Below are positions 20,411 to 30,111 of a DNA stretch of 64,000 bases, one piece after another. The notes below the pieces were generated by a model that saw nothing but the letters and a program-made list of their open reading frames with translations, was not told where the DNA came from and did no database searches. The stretch is from an uncultured Mediterranea sp. (GTDB lineage Bacteria; Bacteroidota; Bacteroidia; Bacteroidales; Bacteroidaceae). The translations under genes were made by a program, and so were the position numbers. Position 1 is the first letter of the stretch; every line of letters starts with the position of its first letter. The DNA lies in assembly GCA_945879145.1 (NCBI GenBank), contig CAMCUZ010000003.1, forward strand, positions 1 to 64,000. The letters run 5' to 3'.

Positions 20411-20476
20411 TCGCTTGACCCGGGTCATTCAATCGCTTGACCTTGGTCATTCAATCGACTGACCCGGGTCAAGCGA
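20411..20476. repeat. Three 22-bp tandem units with GACCCGGGTC/GACCTTGGTC cores
   Basis: TCGCTTGACCCGGGTCATTCAA / TCGCTTGACCTTGGTCATTCAA / TCGACTGACCCGGGTCAAGCGA. Confidence 0.85.
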
Positions 20477-20567
20477 TTGAGCGACCCACGTGCGACCACA
20501 TAAGCAGATAATAGAAATGCCGACAAGAGTAGCTTGCCGGCACTTCTTTTTCTAACAATATAGAACC

Positions 20568-21806
20568 TTACTTCACGTTGACCTGCAGCGGATGGTTCAT
20601 CTTCTGAGTGAACTCCTTCATATAGGCGTTCCACGCAGCGGCATCTGGCATGTCGGAATGACTCCAACCAAAGCCCCAATAGTAGAGGAACTGGCCATCG
20701 GGCTCGTAGATACCTTCGCCCAACAGATGGCCGTAGGCATTGCTGTGCTGCTTACGCTCCTCGGGAGTGAAGAGTACGGTACCAGCCTTTTGCAGACGCA
20801 CGGGAAAAGCTGCACCCACATAAATCTCGCCCTGGTTGGGTCCTGTAGTGGGGTCAACGTAGGTGATGTAGCCCGCTTGCTGGTCGGCTACCACCACGGG
20901 CTCGGCATTGTGGAGTGCAAAGCCAGCCACGATGGGATGCTGCTCAGACAACCCTTCATAGGTCACCACCGTGCGATTCAGGTGTGAGCCGGCATCGAGC
21001 GTAATCAAGCGACGCTCAACCACAGCTGTATCGCTGCCCACCGTCATCGGCTTGAAGGTGAGGCGCACCGTGAAACGCAGCGGTCCGTTATCCAGAATCT
21101 CGTACGTATCGTAGCACCAGGGATAGACAATCTCCTCACCCTCGAGCAAGGCGGCCACACCTCCGCCCAGCGTAGAGCCCACGGCATAGCAGTCCATGCC
21201 GTAGCCATGGTCCACATGGTAGCTGAACGTCTTCAGGTACTCAGCAGCCTTGGCCTTGTCTTGAGCCGCCAGTTCACGGTACTTCACCCAATGCAGGGAG
21301 TCGAGTTCATCCGCATAGAGCGTCTCGAGCACAGGCTCAGAAGTACCTCGTTTGGGGAAGAGGTCGTAGCCAAAGCCACGCTCACCACAGGCCTGGAGTG
21401 CAGGTCCATAAGCACGAAAGCCCACCTTGTCGTTCTCCCAGGCCATGTCGTCCAGACGCTCGGGATATTGACGACCGCAAGCAATGACGCTCTGCTGCAC
21501 CGTAGGCGTACCAGGTCGCAAGGTGTAGTAGGCAGCCGAGGAGGGCTGCACATCGGCTGCAAAGAGCAGCTTCTCGTCGTAGGTCAGCTGATAGGGCAGT
21601 TCGTTGCCATCTGCATCAGTCAAGACCAGGTCGTCGGTCTCCTTCAGTTGCAGCTGCTTCGAGACCTGTTCCATCGAGAGCTCCACCAGTTCTCCCTGGC
21701 GGCTGATGGGGAGGTCGTTGCTCACGCTAATGGTGAGCATCTGCTTAGGCTGCGAGCAGGCCCCAAGGGCCAGCGCAGCCAGCAGATAGCATAGTTGTCT
21801 CTTCAT
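20568..21806 (-). CDS. DUF4861 family protein (lipoprotein)
   Basis: 'LGACSQPKQMLTISVSNDLPISRQGELVEL...' with 'YHVDHGYGMDCYAVGSTLGGGVAAL' typical of the family; adjacent to kduD/kduI. Confidence 0.78.
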   Translation of the reverse strand: MKRQLCYLLAALALGACSQPKQMLTISVSNDLPISRQGELVELSMEQVSKQLQLKETDDLVLTDADGNELPYQLTYDEKLLFAADVQPSSAAYYTLRPGTPTVQQSVIACGRQYPERLDDMAWENDKVGFRAYGPALQACGERGFGYDLFPKRGTSEPVLETLYADELDSLHWVKYRELAAQDKAKAAEYLKTFSYHVDHGYGMDCYAVGSTLGGGVAALLEGEEIVYPWCYDTYEILDNGPLRFTVRLTFKPMTVGSDTAVVERRLITLDAGSHLNRTVVTYEGLSEQHPIVAGFALHNAEPVVVADQQAGYITYVDPTTGPNQGEIYVGAAFPVRLQKAGTVLFTPEERKQHSNAYGHLLGEGIYEPDGQFLYYWGFGWSHSDMPDAAAWNAYMKEFTQKMNHPLQVNVK

Positions 21807-21818
21807 TCAGCAAGCAGG

Positions 21819-22622
21819 TTATTTGGGTTGTTTGCCGATGTAAGCCAGAATACCGCCATCCACGTAGAGGATGTGTCCGTTGACCGCATTCGAAGCGTCC
21901 GAAGCCAGGAACACAGCAGGGCCCTTCAGCTCTTCGGGCAGCAGCCAGCGGCCGGCAGGTGTCTTGGCGCAAATGAATGAGTCGAAGGGGTGACGGCTGC
22001 CGTCGGCCTGCGGCTCACGCAGGGGAGCGGTCTGGGGCGTAGCAATATAACCCGGTCCGATGCCGTTACACTGGATGTTGTATTCACCATACTCCGAGCA
22101 GATGTTGCGGGTAAGCATCTTCAGACCGCCCTTGGCAGCAGCATAGGCCGAAACCGTCTCGCGGCCCAGTTCGCTCATCATCGAGCAGATGTTGATAATC
22201 TTACCGTGTCCCTTCTTAATCATGCCGGGGATAACGGCCTTGGATACGATGAAGGGAGCCACCAGGTCGATGTCGATGACCTGCTGGAACTCTTCGAGCG
22301 CCATCTCGTGCATGGGAATACGCTTGATGATACCGGCATTGTTCACCAGGATATCAATCGTGCCGAGGGTCTTCTCGATGTCGGCCACCATGGCCTTCAC
22401 CTCGTCCTCTTTCGTTACGTCGCAGATATAGCCATGGGCCTCGATGCCCTTGGCGCGGTAGTCTGCCAGGGCCTGCTCCAGGTGATGCTGACCGCGGCAG
22501 TTGAATGCAATCTTGGCACCAGCCTCGGCAAACGCCTCGGCCATAGCGAATCCAATACCATAAGCAGCTCCGGTAACCAGAGCCACTTTACCTTCTAATG
22601 AGAAGTTCAAATAGTTGTCCAT
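21819..22622 (-). CDS. kduD: SDR oxidoreductase, KduD-like (2-deoxy-D-gluconate 3-dehydrogenase / gluconate 5-dehydrogenase)
   Basis: 'VTGAAYGIGFAMAEAFAEAGA', 'YAAAKGGLKMLTRNICSEYGEYNIQCNGIGPGYIATPQT'. Confidence 0.85.
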   Translation of the reverse strand: MDNYLNFSLEGKVALVTGAAYGIGFAMAEAFAEAGAKIAFNCRGQHHLEQALADYRAKGIEAHGYICDVTKEDEVKAMVADIEKTLGTIDILVNNAGIIKRIPMHEMALEEFQQVIDIDLVAPFIVSKAVIPGMIKKGHGKIINICSMMSELGRETVSAYAAAKGGLKMLTRNICSEYGEYNIQCNGIGPGYIATPQTAPLREPQADGSRHPFDSFICAKTPAGRWLLPEELKGPAVFLASDASNAVNGHILYVDGGILAYIGKQPK

Positions 22623-22661
22623 ACTTCTTGTTTTTAATGGTTATGAAATGAATGAAATGAG

Positions 22662-23504
22662 TTATCTCAGGTCGGTTATCAAGGCAAAGTCCTGGTCGGC
22701 GTAGTCGAGGTTCTCGCCTCCCATACCCCAGATGAAAGTGTAGGCCGAGGTGCCGGCAGCGGAGTGGATGCTCCATTCGGGCGAGAGCACGGTCTGGTTG
22801 CCCTTGAGCCAGAGGTGACGCGTCTGCTCCACCTCACCCATGAAGTGGCAGATAGCTTGACGGTCGGGCACCTCGAAGTAGAAGTAGGCCTCCATACGGC
22901 GGCTATGTACGTGGGCGGGCATGGTGTTCCACACGCTGCCCGGGGCCAGCTCGGTCATACCCATCTGCAGCTGACAGGTGGGGAGCACCTGGTTGACAAT
23001 CATCTTATTGATGCAGCGCAGGTTACTCTCTTCCGCACTACCCATACGGGCCACGATGGCCTCTGCCTTGGTGATCTTGCGGTCGGGGTAGGTGCAATGG
23101 GCAGGCAGCGAGTTGAAGTAAAGCAGGGCAGGGCGGTCGGCCTCCACAGAGGCAAAGCTTATCCGACGGTCGCCACGGCCCAGGTAGAGGGCCTCCTTGT
23201 AGGCCAGTTCGAAACGCTCCTCGCCCACCGTAATCACGGCAGGGCCTCCCACGTTGAAGATGCCCATCTCCCGTCGGGTAAGAAAAAAGGGGGCCTTGAG
23301 TGGATCGATGGCTTCGAGGAGCAGATCCTCACCGGCAGGCATAGCGCCACCCACTACCATGCGGTCGTACATGGAATAGACCATGTTCACCTCGTTGGGG
23401 GCAAAGAGGTGTTCAATCAGAAAATCCCGACGTAAGCGGTCGGTATCGTAAACACGCGCATCCTCAGGATGGGCAGCATAACGGATTTCATAGTTCGTCT
23501 TCAT
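22662..23504 (-). CDS. kduI: 5-dehydro-4-deoxy-D-glucuronate isomerase
   Basis: 'GSVWNTMPAHVHSRRMEAYFYFEVPDRQAICHFMGE', full-length KduI. Confidence 0.95.
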   Translation of the reverse strand: MKTNYEIRYAAHPEDARVYDTDRLRRDFLIEHLFAPNEVNMVYSMYDRMVVGGAMPAGEDLLLEAIDPLKAPFFLTRREMGIFNVGGPAVITVGEERFELAYKEALYLGRGDRRISFASVEADRPALLYFNSLPAHCTYPDRKITKAEAIVARMGSAEESNLRCINKMIVNQVLPTCQLQMGMTELAPGSVWNTMPAHVHSRRMEAYFYFEVPDRQAICHFMGEVEQTRHLWLKGNQTVLSPEWSIHSAAGTSAYTFIWGMGGENLDYADQDFALITDLR

Positions 23505-23581
23505 ACAAAAATGCAGATTGATGCGTAATACAAAACAGCGGCCAGTTCATGTTCGTTTGCGCACACGAGGCCTACAGGGCG

Positions 23582-23589
23582 CAAAGGTA
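23582..23589 (-). promoter_or_regulatory. -7 element of kduI
   Basis: TACCTTTG on minus strand. Confidence 0.5.
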
Positions 23590-23646
23590 AGAAAAAAGAT
23601 TCAGCTTGAAGTTACACAAACGTCCTAAAAAGATACATTATTATAC

Positions 23647-23683
23647 AAAAAGCGCCCACGAACGGTGTTCGAAGGCGCTTTTA
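23647..23683 (-). terminator. Terminator after metK
   Basis: Minus strand AAAAGCGCC...GGCGCTTTTT hairpin directly downstream of the metK stop. Confidence 0.75.
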
Positions 23684-23711
23684 ATCTCATTTAAGGAATT
23701 GCTATCCGGCA

Positions 23712-25004
23712 TCAGAGGCCAAAAGCCTGCTTCACCTGCTCCACGTAGTCGAGCTTTTCCCAGGTGAAGAGTTCAACGGTGACCTCCTTGTTGCCCTCGT
23801 AGCGGCTGCGGAAATGCTTGGTCACCACCTTTGGCTCACGGCCCATGTGGCCGTAGGCAGCCGTCTCTTGGTAGATGGGGTTGCGCAGCTTGAGGCGGTC
23901 TTCGATGGCCTTGGGACGAAGGTCAAAGAGCTCATCAATCTTGCGGGCAATCTCGCCGTCGGTAAGCTGTACGCGGCTGCGGCCGTATGTATTGACATAG
24001 ATGCTGATGGGGCGAGCCACACCGATGGCATAGCTCAGCTGAACGAGCATCTCGTCGGCCACACCGGCAGCCACAAGATTCTTAGCAATATGACGTGCAG
24101 CGTAGGCAGCCGAGCGGTCCACCTTCGAAGGGTCCTTGCCCGAGAAGGCGCCACCACCGTGGGCACCCTTACCGCCATAGGTATCTACGATGATCTTACG
24201 CCCCGTCAATCCCGTATCACCATGGGGGCCGCCAATCACAAACTTGCCCGTGGGGTTGACGAAATACTTGATATCATCGTTGAAGAGAGCCAGTACCTTC
24301 TCGGCATGAATCGAAGCAATCACGCGAGGCATCAGGATGTGAATAACGTCATGACGGATGATAGCGAGCATCTCCTCGTCGGCCTTCAATTGGTCGGCTT
24401 CGGTAGGACCGGTAGGCTGGATGAAGTCGTCGTGCTGTGTCGAAACCACGATGGTGTCGATACGCACGGGTGTTCCATTGTCGTCATACTCGATAGTCAC
24501 CTGGCTCTTGGCATCGGGACGCAGGTAGGTCATCTCCTTGCCTTCGCGACGGATGTCGGCCAGCACCTGCAGGATGCGGTGCGAGAGGTCGAGCGAGAGC
24601 GGCATGTAGTTTTCGGTCTCGTTGGTGGCATAGCCAAACATCATGCCCTGGTCGCCGGCACCCTGGTTCATCGGGTCTTCGCGCTCCACGCCGCGGTTAA
24701 TGTCGGGGCTCTGCTCATGAATGGCACTCAGCACGCCGCAGGAGTTGCTCTCAAACATATACTCTCCCTTGGTATAGCCAATTTTCTGAATCACTTCGCG
24801 TGCGATGAGCTGGAGGTCAACGTACGCTTTGGTTTTCACTTCACCGGCCAGCACTACCTGTCCGGTAGTAACCAGCGTTTCGCAAGCTACTTTCGAACTG
24901 GGGTCATAAGCCAACAGTTTGTCAAGCACAGCGTCGGAAATCTGATCCGCCACTTTGTCGGGGTGTCCTTCTGACACCGATTCGGATGTGAATAAGTATC
25001 CCAT
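23712..25004 (-). CDS. metK: S-adenosylmethionine synthase
   Basis: '[28 protein letters not shown]', '[32 protein letters not shown]'. Confidence 0.97.
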   Translation of the reverse strand: MGYLFTSESVSEGHPDKVADQISDAVLDKLLAYDPSSKVACETLVTTGQVVLAGEVKTKAYVDLQLIAREVIQKIGYTKGEYMFESNSCGVLSAIHEQSPDINRGVEREDPMNQGAGDQGMMFGYATNETENYMPLSLDLSHRILQVLADIRREGKEMTYLRPDAKSQVTIEYDDNGTPVRIDTIVVSTQHDDFIQPTGPTEADQLKADEEMLAIIRHDVIHILMPRVIASIHAEKVLALFNDDIKYFVNPTGKFVIGGPHGDTGLTGRKIIVDTYGGKGAHGGGAFSGKDPSKVDRSAAYAARHIAKNLVAAGVADEMLVQLSYAIGVARPISIYVNTYGRSRVQLTDGEIARKIDELFDLRPKAIEDRLKLRNPIYQETAAYGHMGREPKVVTKHFRSRYEGNKEVTVELFTWEKLDYVEQVKQAFGL

Positions 25005-25107
25005 TACAAAACAATCGTTTGGGTTAATGAATAAAAAAGTTTTCTATCAGAAACGCTGGGATGGGGTGATGCAAGTAGAAACACCTGCCTGTCGGTGCAG
25101 AGGAAGT

Positions 25108-25160
25108 GTGTTTTAGCATTTTTTTTGGTGGTTGCAAGCTACTCAAATCTGTCCACCCGT
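25108..25160 (-). ncRNA. Probable SAM-II (SAM-alpha) riboswitch aptamer in the metK leader
   Basis: Minus strand CGGGTGGACAGATTTGAGTAGCTTGCAACCACCAAAAAAAATGCTAAAACAC: GGTGG/CCACC P1, GAUUU and GCUUGCAACCAC motifs, A-rich linker, GCUAAAA pseudoknot strand pairing with UAGC in L1; begins just after the promoter. Confidence 0.78.
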
Positions 25161-25173
25161 TGTTTCTTGGCCG

Positions 25174-25181
25174 CAAAGATA
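25174..25181 (-). promoter_or_regulatory. -7 element of metK
   Basis: TATCTTTG on minus strand, just upstream of the aptamer. Confidence 0.65.
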
Positions 25182-25220
25182 CATGCTTTTTGCTTACGCT
25201 GTATCTCTGCGGCCCATTTT

Positions 25221-26171
25221 TTATGAAATATAGTGTGAATAGCGGTCGATAAAGCGCTTGAAGGGGGTTATGCGCATCAACATTTGCTCGAAAAGCAGGA
25301 TGCCGAACAGGGCACAGCTGATGCCGAGCAGCACGTCGATGAGGTAGTGGTGACCGCTATAGACGGCCGTCCACCAGATACCCACCATGATGAAGGCAAA
25401 GAGCGCCACCAGCCAGCGGCTGCATCGTCCCATCACGGCGTATGCTGTGGCCACCACCATGTAAGCTGCATGGAGCGAGGGCACAGCGGCAAAGACATTG
25501 GCGTTACGGCCATAAATGCCCTCGAAGATGGTGCAGCCCAGCAACTCGTCGAAGCGACCCAGTCCGGCCACGTTACCTGGCGTACCCAGCTGGGCCTCGA
25601 AGCCATAGTTCATCGCATACCAAGGTGGTGCAGCGGGGTGAATGTAGTAACCGCAGAATCCCAACAGGTTGACCAACAGGAAGACGAGGGCAAACTTGAG
25701 GTAGAGTTCGCGGCGACCAGTAAAGTAGAGCCACACGCCAAAGGCGATGGGGACCGGTACCCAGCAGAGGTAGAAGATGCCGGCAAAGAGGTCGGCCACG
25801 GCAGCATGGTGGCGGGCAAAATATTCGCAGGGGATCAGCAGTTCGCCACCCGAGAGGAAGCCAAAGAGCGACTTCTCAGCCTCATAGAGCCCCTGTACGT
25901 CAATCGGGTTGACGCGGAAATTGGGATAGACGCGCATCCAATCGTACGAGATGGCAAAGACCACGAAGGGGAGCAGGGCCACAGCCAGCTTACGCGTAAG
26001 GGGCGAAGCGAAAAAGAGCCCAAGGAAAAGTCCCGACAGCAGGAAATGGTCGCCACGCAGGCCGATAAAGTGGGCGGTAAGCAGCAAGAAGAGCGCGGTA
26101 AGTCCCAACGTAAGGAGCATCTCGCGACGGGTGGGCAGCTGCCAGGAAGAGTGACGAAGCGATGTAGGCAT
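25221..26171 (-). CDS. PAP2-superfamily membrane phosphotransferase (inositol phosphorylceramide synthase/AUR1-like)
   Basis: 'NVFAAVPSLHAAYMVV' and 'YSGHHYLIDVLLGI' PAP2 motifs; sits with CDP-alcohol phosphatidyltransferase. Confidence 0.82.
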   Translation of the reverse strand: MPTSLRHSSWQLPTRREMLLTLGLTALFLLLTAHFIGLRGDHFLLSGLFLGLFFASPLTRKLAVALLPFVVFAISYDWMRVYPNFRVNPIDVQGLYEAEKSLFGFLSGGELLIPCEYFARHHAAVADLFAGIFYLCWVPVPIAFGVWLYFTGRRELYLKFALVFLLVNLLGFCGYYIHPAAPPWYAMNYGFEAQLGTPGNVAGLGRFDELLGCTIFEGIYGRNANVFAAVPSLHAAYMVVATAYAVMGRCSRWLVALFAFIMVGIWWTAVYSGHHYLIDVLLGISCALFGILLFEQMLMRITPFKRFIDRYSHYIS

Positions 26172-26176
26172 AAGCG

Positions 26177-26824
26177 TTACTTGTTGAGCAGACGGTGGCA
26201 ATGGGCAATACGATAAAAAGCGGTGGCATTAGCCAGCAGAGCGATGATACCCATCGGAACAATCAAGATCAGCATCGGGTCGAAGGCTGTTACATCCTGG
26301 AACACACCAGTAAAGATTGCTCCAAGGGCAGCCAATACCACCCGCTCGGGACGTTGCATCAAGCCCACCTTGCACTCCAGGTCGAGTCCCTCGGCACGGG
26401 CACGCACGTAGCTCACCATCAACGAGCCAATCAAGGCAACACTGGTCAGGATGGAGCCACACAGATAGTCATTGAGAAGCAGGTAATAGGAGATGCCCAG
26501 CAGGGTGAAGAGCTCGCTGTAGCGGTCGAGCACCGAATCGTAGAAGGCACCAAACGTAGAGCTCATGTTGCCCACGCGGGCCACACGTCCATCCATCATG
26601 TCAAACAGGCCGGCAAAGAGCACGATGCCTCCGCCCCACCCTACGTAGGAGAGTTCACCCGGGCAGCAAGCACCGGCATAGATAAAGATGGCTGCGGCCA
26701 CCATGTTGAGCAGTAGTCCCGTAGTCGTAATAAAATTGGGGGTAATCCCCACCTTAATCATTCCGTGCACCAGCGGATTGATGATTTTGTAAATCAGCTG
26801 TTGCAAAAAGTCTCTATACTTCAT
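26177..26824 (-). CDS. CDP-alcohol phosphatidyltransferase family protein (candidate phosphatidylinositol-phosphate synthase)
   Basis: '[26 protein letters not shown]' matches DxxDGxxAR...GxxxDxxxD. Confidence 0.88.
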   Translation of the reverse strand: MKYRDFLQQLIYKIINPLVHGMIKVGITPNFITTTGLLLNMVAAAIFIYAGACCPGELSYVGWGGGIVLFAGLFDMMDGRVARVGNMSSTFGAFYDSVLDRYSELFTLLGISYYLLLNDYLCGSILTSVALIGSLMVSYVRARAEGLDLECKVGLMQRPERVVLAALGAIFTGVFQDVTAFDPMLILIVPMGIIALLANATAFYRIAHCHRLLNK

Positions 26825-27323
26825 GTTCGTTAATGTTATGTTTCCAGTTTCCAAAAAGGTTGCGATAAACAAAAAGGCGCTGCATCTGGTAATTCCAGAG
26901 CAGGGCTACCGATACGGCCACCACAACCTTCGAGAAGATGAAGAGGTCGTCGATATAGGAGGAGAGCAGTCGGTTGAGCCAGGCCATCTGGGTGAGCCAT
27001 TCGGTCAGGAAGTAGGTGCCCCAGGTGTTGAGCGCGATGCTAATCAGCCACACAAAGGTGTATTTCATCACGATGTAATGACTCTTGCAATGGCTGTCGG
27101 CAAAGACCCAGCGGTAGTTGATGGCACAGTTCACCATGCCACCCACCACCGAACCAATCAGGGTGGCGTAGAGGTAGAAGAGCGCAAAGCCTTTCACCAG
27201 GAGCACCGTCACGACAAAATCAACCAGACTAGCCAATTGTGCCGAGAGTTGCGCCTTAAGAAAGGTGACCAGCTCGTGGTACCACTTTCCGCGCTTGCGT
27301 ACCTTCTTCACCCCATCACCCAT
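26814..27323 (-). CDS. GtrA-family membrane protein
   Basis: Four TM, '[23 protein letters not shown]...[18 protein letters not shown]'. Confidence 0.85.
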   Translation of the reverse strand: MGDGVKKVRKRGKWYHELVTFLKAQLSAQLASLVDFVVTVLLVKGFALFYLYATLIGSVVGGMVNCAINYRWVFADSHCKSHYIVMKYTFVWLISIALNTWGTYFLTEWLTQMAWLNRLLSSYIDDLFIFSKVVVAVSVALLWNYQMQRLFVYRNLFGNWKHNINEHEV

Positions 27324-27778
27324 CGTACTGCTATCAAGAGGATAAATGCATAGACTCCCGCCAGGATATCGTCCATCATCACGCCGATGCCTTGGGGCAA
27401 CTGCTCCATCCGCCGAATGCCAAGCGGCTTGAAGATGTCCAGCAGTCGGAAGAGCACAAAAGCGGCCAGGGCGTAGGTCCAGCTGCCACAGGGAGCTGCA
27501 AGCAACGGGAGCCAGACGCCCACCATCTCATCGATGACTACCCGCGAAGGGTCTTCACCCCAAAAGGGTTCCAAGCGATTGGCTGCCCATACCCCAGCCA
27601 CGGTAAAGAGGAGGATGGCTGCCACGGTCAGCCAGAGCTGCATCATGGGACCAACCAGCAGGCCTAAGCCCCACCACATCAGGGTGGCCAGCAGCGCACC
27701 AGCCGTGCCAGGAGCAACAGGCGAAAAGCCGCTGCCAAAGCCGGTTCCTATCAGGAGTGGCCAAAAGGGAGTTTTCAT
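27308..27778 (-). CDS. pgpA: Phosphatidylglycerophosphatase A family protein (candidate PIP phosphatase)
   Basis: 'GTGFGSGFSPVAPGTAGAL', 'VIDEMVGVWLPL', 'FVLFRLLDIFKPLGIRRMEQLPQGIGVMMDDILAG'. Confidence 0.9.
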   Translation of the reverse strand: MKTPFWPLLIGTGFGSGFSPVAPGTAGALLATLMWWGLGLLVGPMMQLWLTVAAILLFTVAGVWAANRLEPFWGEDPSRVVIDEMVGVWLPLLAAPCGSWTYALAAFVLFRLLDIFKPLGIRRMEQLPQGIGVMMDDILAGVYAFILLIAVRWVMG

Positions 27779-27802
27779 GGTTTGCATGTGTTGTTTCTTT
27801 TG

Positions 27803-28234
27803 TTAGTCTGTCTGCTTCATCAGCTCGCGTAAAGGGGTCATCACGAAGTCGCGTTGCTCCATCAAGGGGTGAGGTAACTGCAGCTGCTGATCATCTACCA
27901 CCACCTCATGCCCCTCGCCGTCGAGACAACGGAGCAGGTCGAGATCGATGATGCGGTCGTGATAAATGCCATCGATCGATTTCTCCTTACGCCCCATCGA
28001 CTGCTCTATCTGCTGGGTGGCCTCAAGCAACTCCAATGGCTGGAGCTCGGTCTCCACCCTGCAGACGGCATTCATGAAGCGATGCGCAGAGCTGAAGCCC
28101 CACGGCTCGGTTTCGTAGAACGACGAGAGGGCTGTCACCTGACCGATACGCTGGTTCATCTGTTCCACTGCATGAAGCAAGTGCTGACGGGTATCACCCA
28201 GGTTACTGCCTAAGCCGATGTAATAGGTGTACAT
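27803..28234 (-). CDS. folK: 2-amino-4-hydroxy-6-hydroxymethyldihydropteridine diphosphokinase
   Basis: 'YYIGLGSNLGDTRQHL', 'DRIIDLDLLRCLDGE', 'LPHPLMEQRDFVMTPL'. Confidence 0.93.
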   Translation of the reverse strand: MYTYYIGLGSNLGDTRQHLLHAVEQMNQRIGQVTALSSFYETEPWGFSSAHRFMNAVCRVETELQPLELLEATQQIEQSMGRKEKSIDGIYHDRIIDLDLLRCLDGEGHEVVVDDQQLQLPHPLMEQRDFVMTPLRELMKQTD

Positions 28235-28236
28235 GC

Positions 28237-29295
28237 TTATTTATCCGTTATCAACATCGCGTCGCCGTATGTGCCAAAGCGGTAACCCTCCTTCAGGGCT
28301 ACATCGTAGGCATTCATGACCTGTTCGTAGCCGCCAAAAGCAGTCACTATCATCAGCAGCGTAGAGAGCGGCATGTGAAAGTTGGAGACCATGGCATTAG
28401 CCACAGTAAAGTCGTAGGGCGGGAAGATGAACTTGTTGGTCCAACCTTCGAACTCCTTCAGGTGGCCATCGGTGCTGACCGCGCTCTCAACGGCACGCAT
28501 GGCGGTGGTACCTACTACACACACCTGCTTGTTGTCATCCTTAGCTCGGTTGACAGTCTTCACCGCCTGCTCATCCACAAACATCTGTTCAGAATCGGTC
28601 TTATGCTTGGTCAGGTCTTCCACGTCAATCTCCCGGAAGTTGCCCAATCCCGCATGAAGGGTGAGAAAGGCAAAGTCAATACCCTTGATTTCCATACGCT
28701 TCATCAACTCACGACTGAAGTGGAGGTTAGCCGTAGGAGCAGTAACGGCTCCTTCGTTGCGGGCAAAAATAGACTGGAAACGTTCGGCATCCTCAGGTTC
28801 TACCGGACGGTTGATGATACCGTGGGGCAGCGGGGTCTCACCCAGTGCATACAGGGCACGCTTGAACTCATCGTGCGGTCCGTCATAGAGGAAACGCAGG
28901 GTACGGCCTCGCGAGGTGGTGTTGTCGATTACCTCAGCCACCATCGAATCGTCTTCGCCAAAGTAGAGCTTGTTGCCTATACGGATCTTACGAGCAGGGT
29001 CAACCAGCACATCCCACAGACGCAAATCTTCGTTCAGCTCACGCAGCAGAAATACCTCGATGCGGGCACCTGTCTTCTCCTTGTTACCATAGAGACGAGC
29101 AGGGAACACCTTGGTGTCGTTGAAGACAAATACATCGTGTTCATCAAAGTAGTCGATGATATCCTTGAAGATACGATGCTCAATTTCGCCTGTCTTGCGG
29201 TGGAGAACCATCAAGCGCGACTCATCACGATACTGCACCGGGTGTTGAGCAATCCGATCTTCGGGGAGTTTAAATTTAAATTGAGATAATTTCAT
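28237..29295 (-). CDS. queA: tRNA preQ1(34) S-adenosylmethionine ribosyltransferase-isomerase
   Basis: '[31 protein letters not shown]', '[29 protein letters not shown]'. Confidence 0.95.
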   Translation of the reverse strand: MKLSQFKFKLPEDRIAQHPVQYRDESRLMVLHRKTGEIEHRIFKDIIDYFDEHDVFVFNDTKVFPARLYGNKEKTGARIEVFLLRELNEDLRLWDVLVDPARKIRIGNKLYFGEDDSMVAEVIDNTTSRGRTLRFLYDGPHDEFKRALYALGETPLPHGIINRPVEPEDAERFQSIFARNEGAVTAPTANLHFSRELMKRMEIKGIDFAFLTLHAGLGNFREIDVEDLTKHKTDSEQMFVDEQAVKTVNRAKDDNKQVCVVGTTAMRAVESAVSTDGHLKEFEGWTNKFIFPPYDFTVANAMVSNFHMPLSTLLMIVTAFGGYEQVMNAYDVALKEGYRFGTYGDAMLITDK

Positions 29296-29328
29296 ATTGT
29301 TGTTAGTAGTTACAAGTTTCAAGTGTTG

Positions 29329-29374
29329 AGAGCTACGGGCCACAAGCTACGAGCTACGGGCTACGAGCTACGAG
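29329..29374. repeat. Short GAGCTACGGGCTAC-type tandem repeat
   Basis: GAGCTACGGGCCACAAGCTACGAGCTACGGGCTACGAGCTACGAG between queA and truB. Confidence 0.75.
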
Positions 29375-29385
29375 TGATTAGGTTC

Positions 29386-30111
29386 TCACTGTTCACTTCG
29401 TACCGGTGGCAGCGCATTGACCCACTCTTTGAATTGCAAAGGGTCTAAGCAATCCTCTACGCGGACATCGCCTACGCGGGTTCGGCGTAAGGCCGTAAGA
29501 TGGGCCCCACTCTGCAGGGCCTGACCAATGTCGCGAGCCAAGGCACGGATGTAGGTGCCCTTGCTGCAAACCACACGGATGGTGATGTCGGGCAGGGAGC
29601 AGTCCAGCAACTCAATCTCGTCAATCACCAGTTTCTTGGGCTTCAACTCCACCTCCTGACCTTTGCGGGCCAAGTCGTAAGCACGGGTGCCATTGACCAT
29701 ACAAGCCGAGAAGGCAGGGGGTACCTGTTCAATTTCACCCACAAAGCGCTGCAGCACCTCCTCAACCATGGGGCGGTCGATATGCTCAGTGGGGTAAACC
29801 GCATCAATCTCATGCTCCAGGTCGTAACTGGGTGTGGTGGCACCCAGACGTAGCGTGGCTACATACTCCTTGGTATGCGCCTGCAACTCCTCAATCCTGC
29901 GCGTAGCCTTTCCTGTGCAGACCATGACAACACCCGTAGCCAGCGGGTCGAGCGTACCGGCATGGCCCACCTTCAGCTTCTTCACCCCCAAATAACGACA
30001 GAGGTGGTAACGCGCATGGCCCACCACCTTAAACGACGTCCACCCCAGGGGCTTGTCGAAACAGAGAATTTCGCCCTCTTTAAAATCCATCATCGCCAGT
30101 TGGTTAAGCAA
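29386..30111 (-). CDS. truB: tRNA pseudouridine(55) synthase TruB
   Basis: 'DKPLGWTSF', '[26 protein letters not shown]', '[15 protein letters not shown]'. Confidence 0.95.
   Translation of the reverse strand: MLNQLAMMDFKEGEILCFDKPLGWTSFKVVGHARYHLCRYLGVKKLKVGHAGTLDPLATGVVMVCTGKATRRIEELQAHTKEYVATLRLGATTPSYDLEHEIDAVYPTEHIDRPMVEEVLQRFVGEIEQVPPAFSACMVNGTRAYDLARKGQEVELKPKKLVIDEIELLDCSLPDITIRVVCSKGTYIRALARDIGQALQSGAHLTALRRTRVGDVRVEDCLDPLQFKEWVNALPPVRSEQ

Noticed and set aside
23814-24974. 386-aa plus-strand ORF
   Set aside because: Fully antisense to metK; sequence looks like reverse-frame translation of a GC-rich gene.
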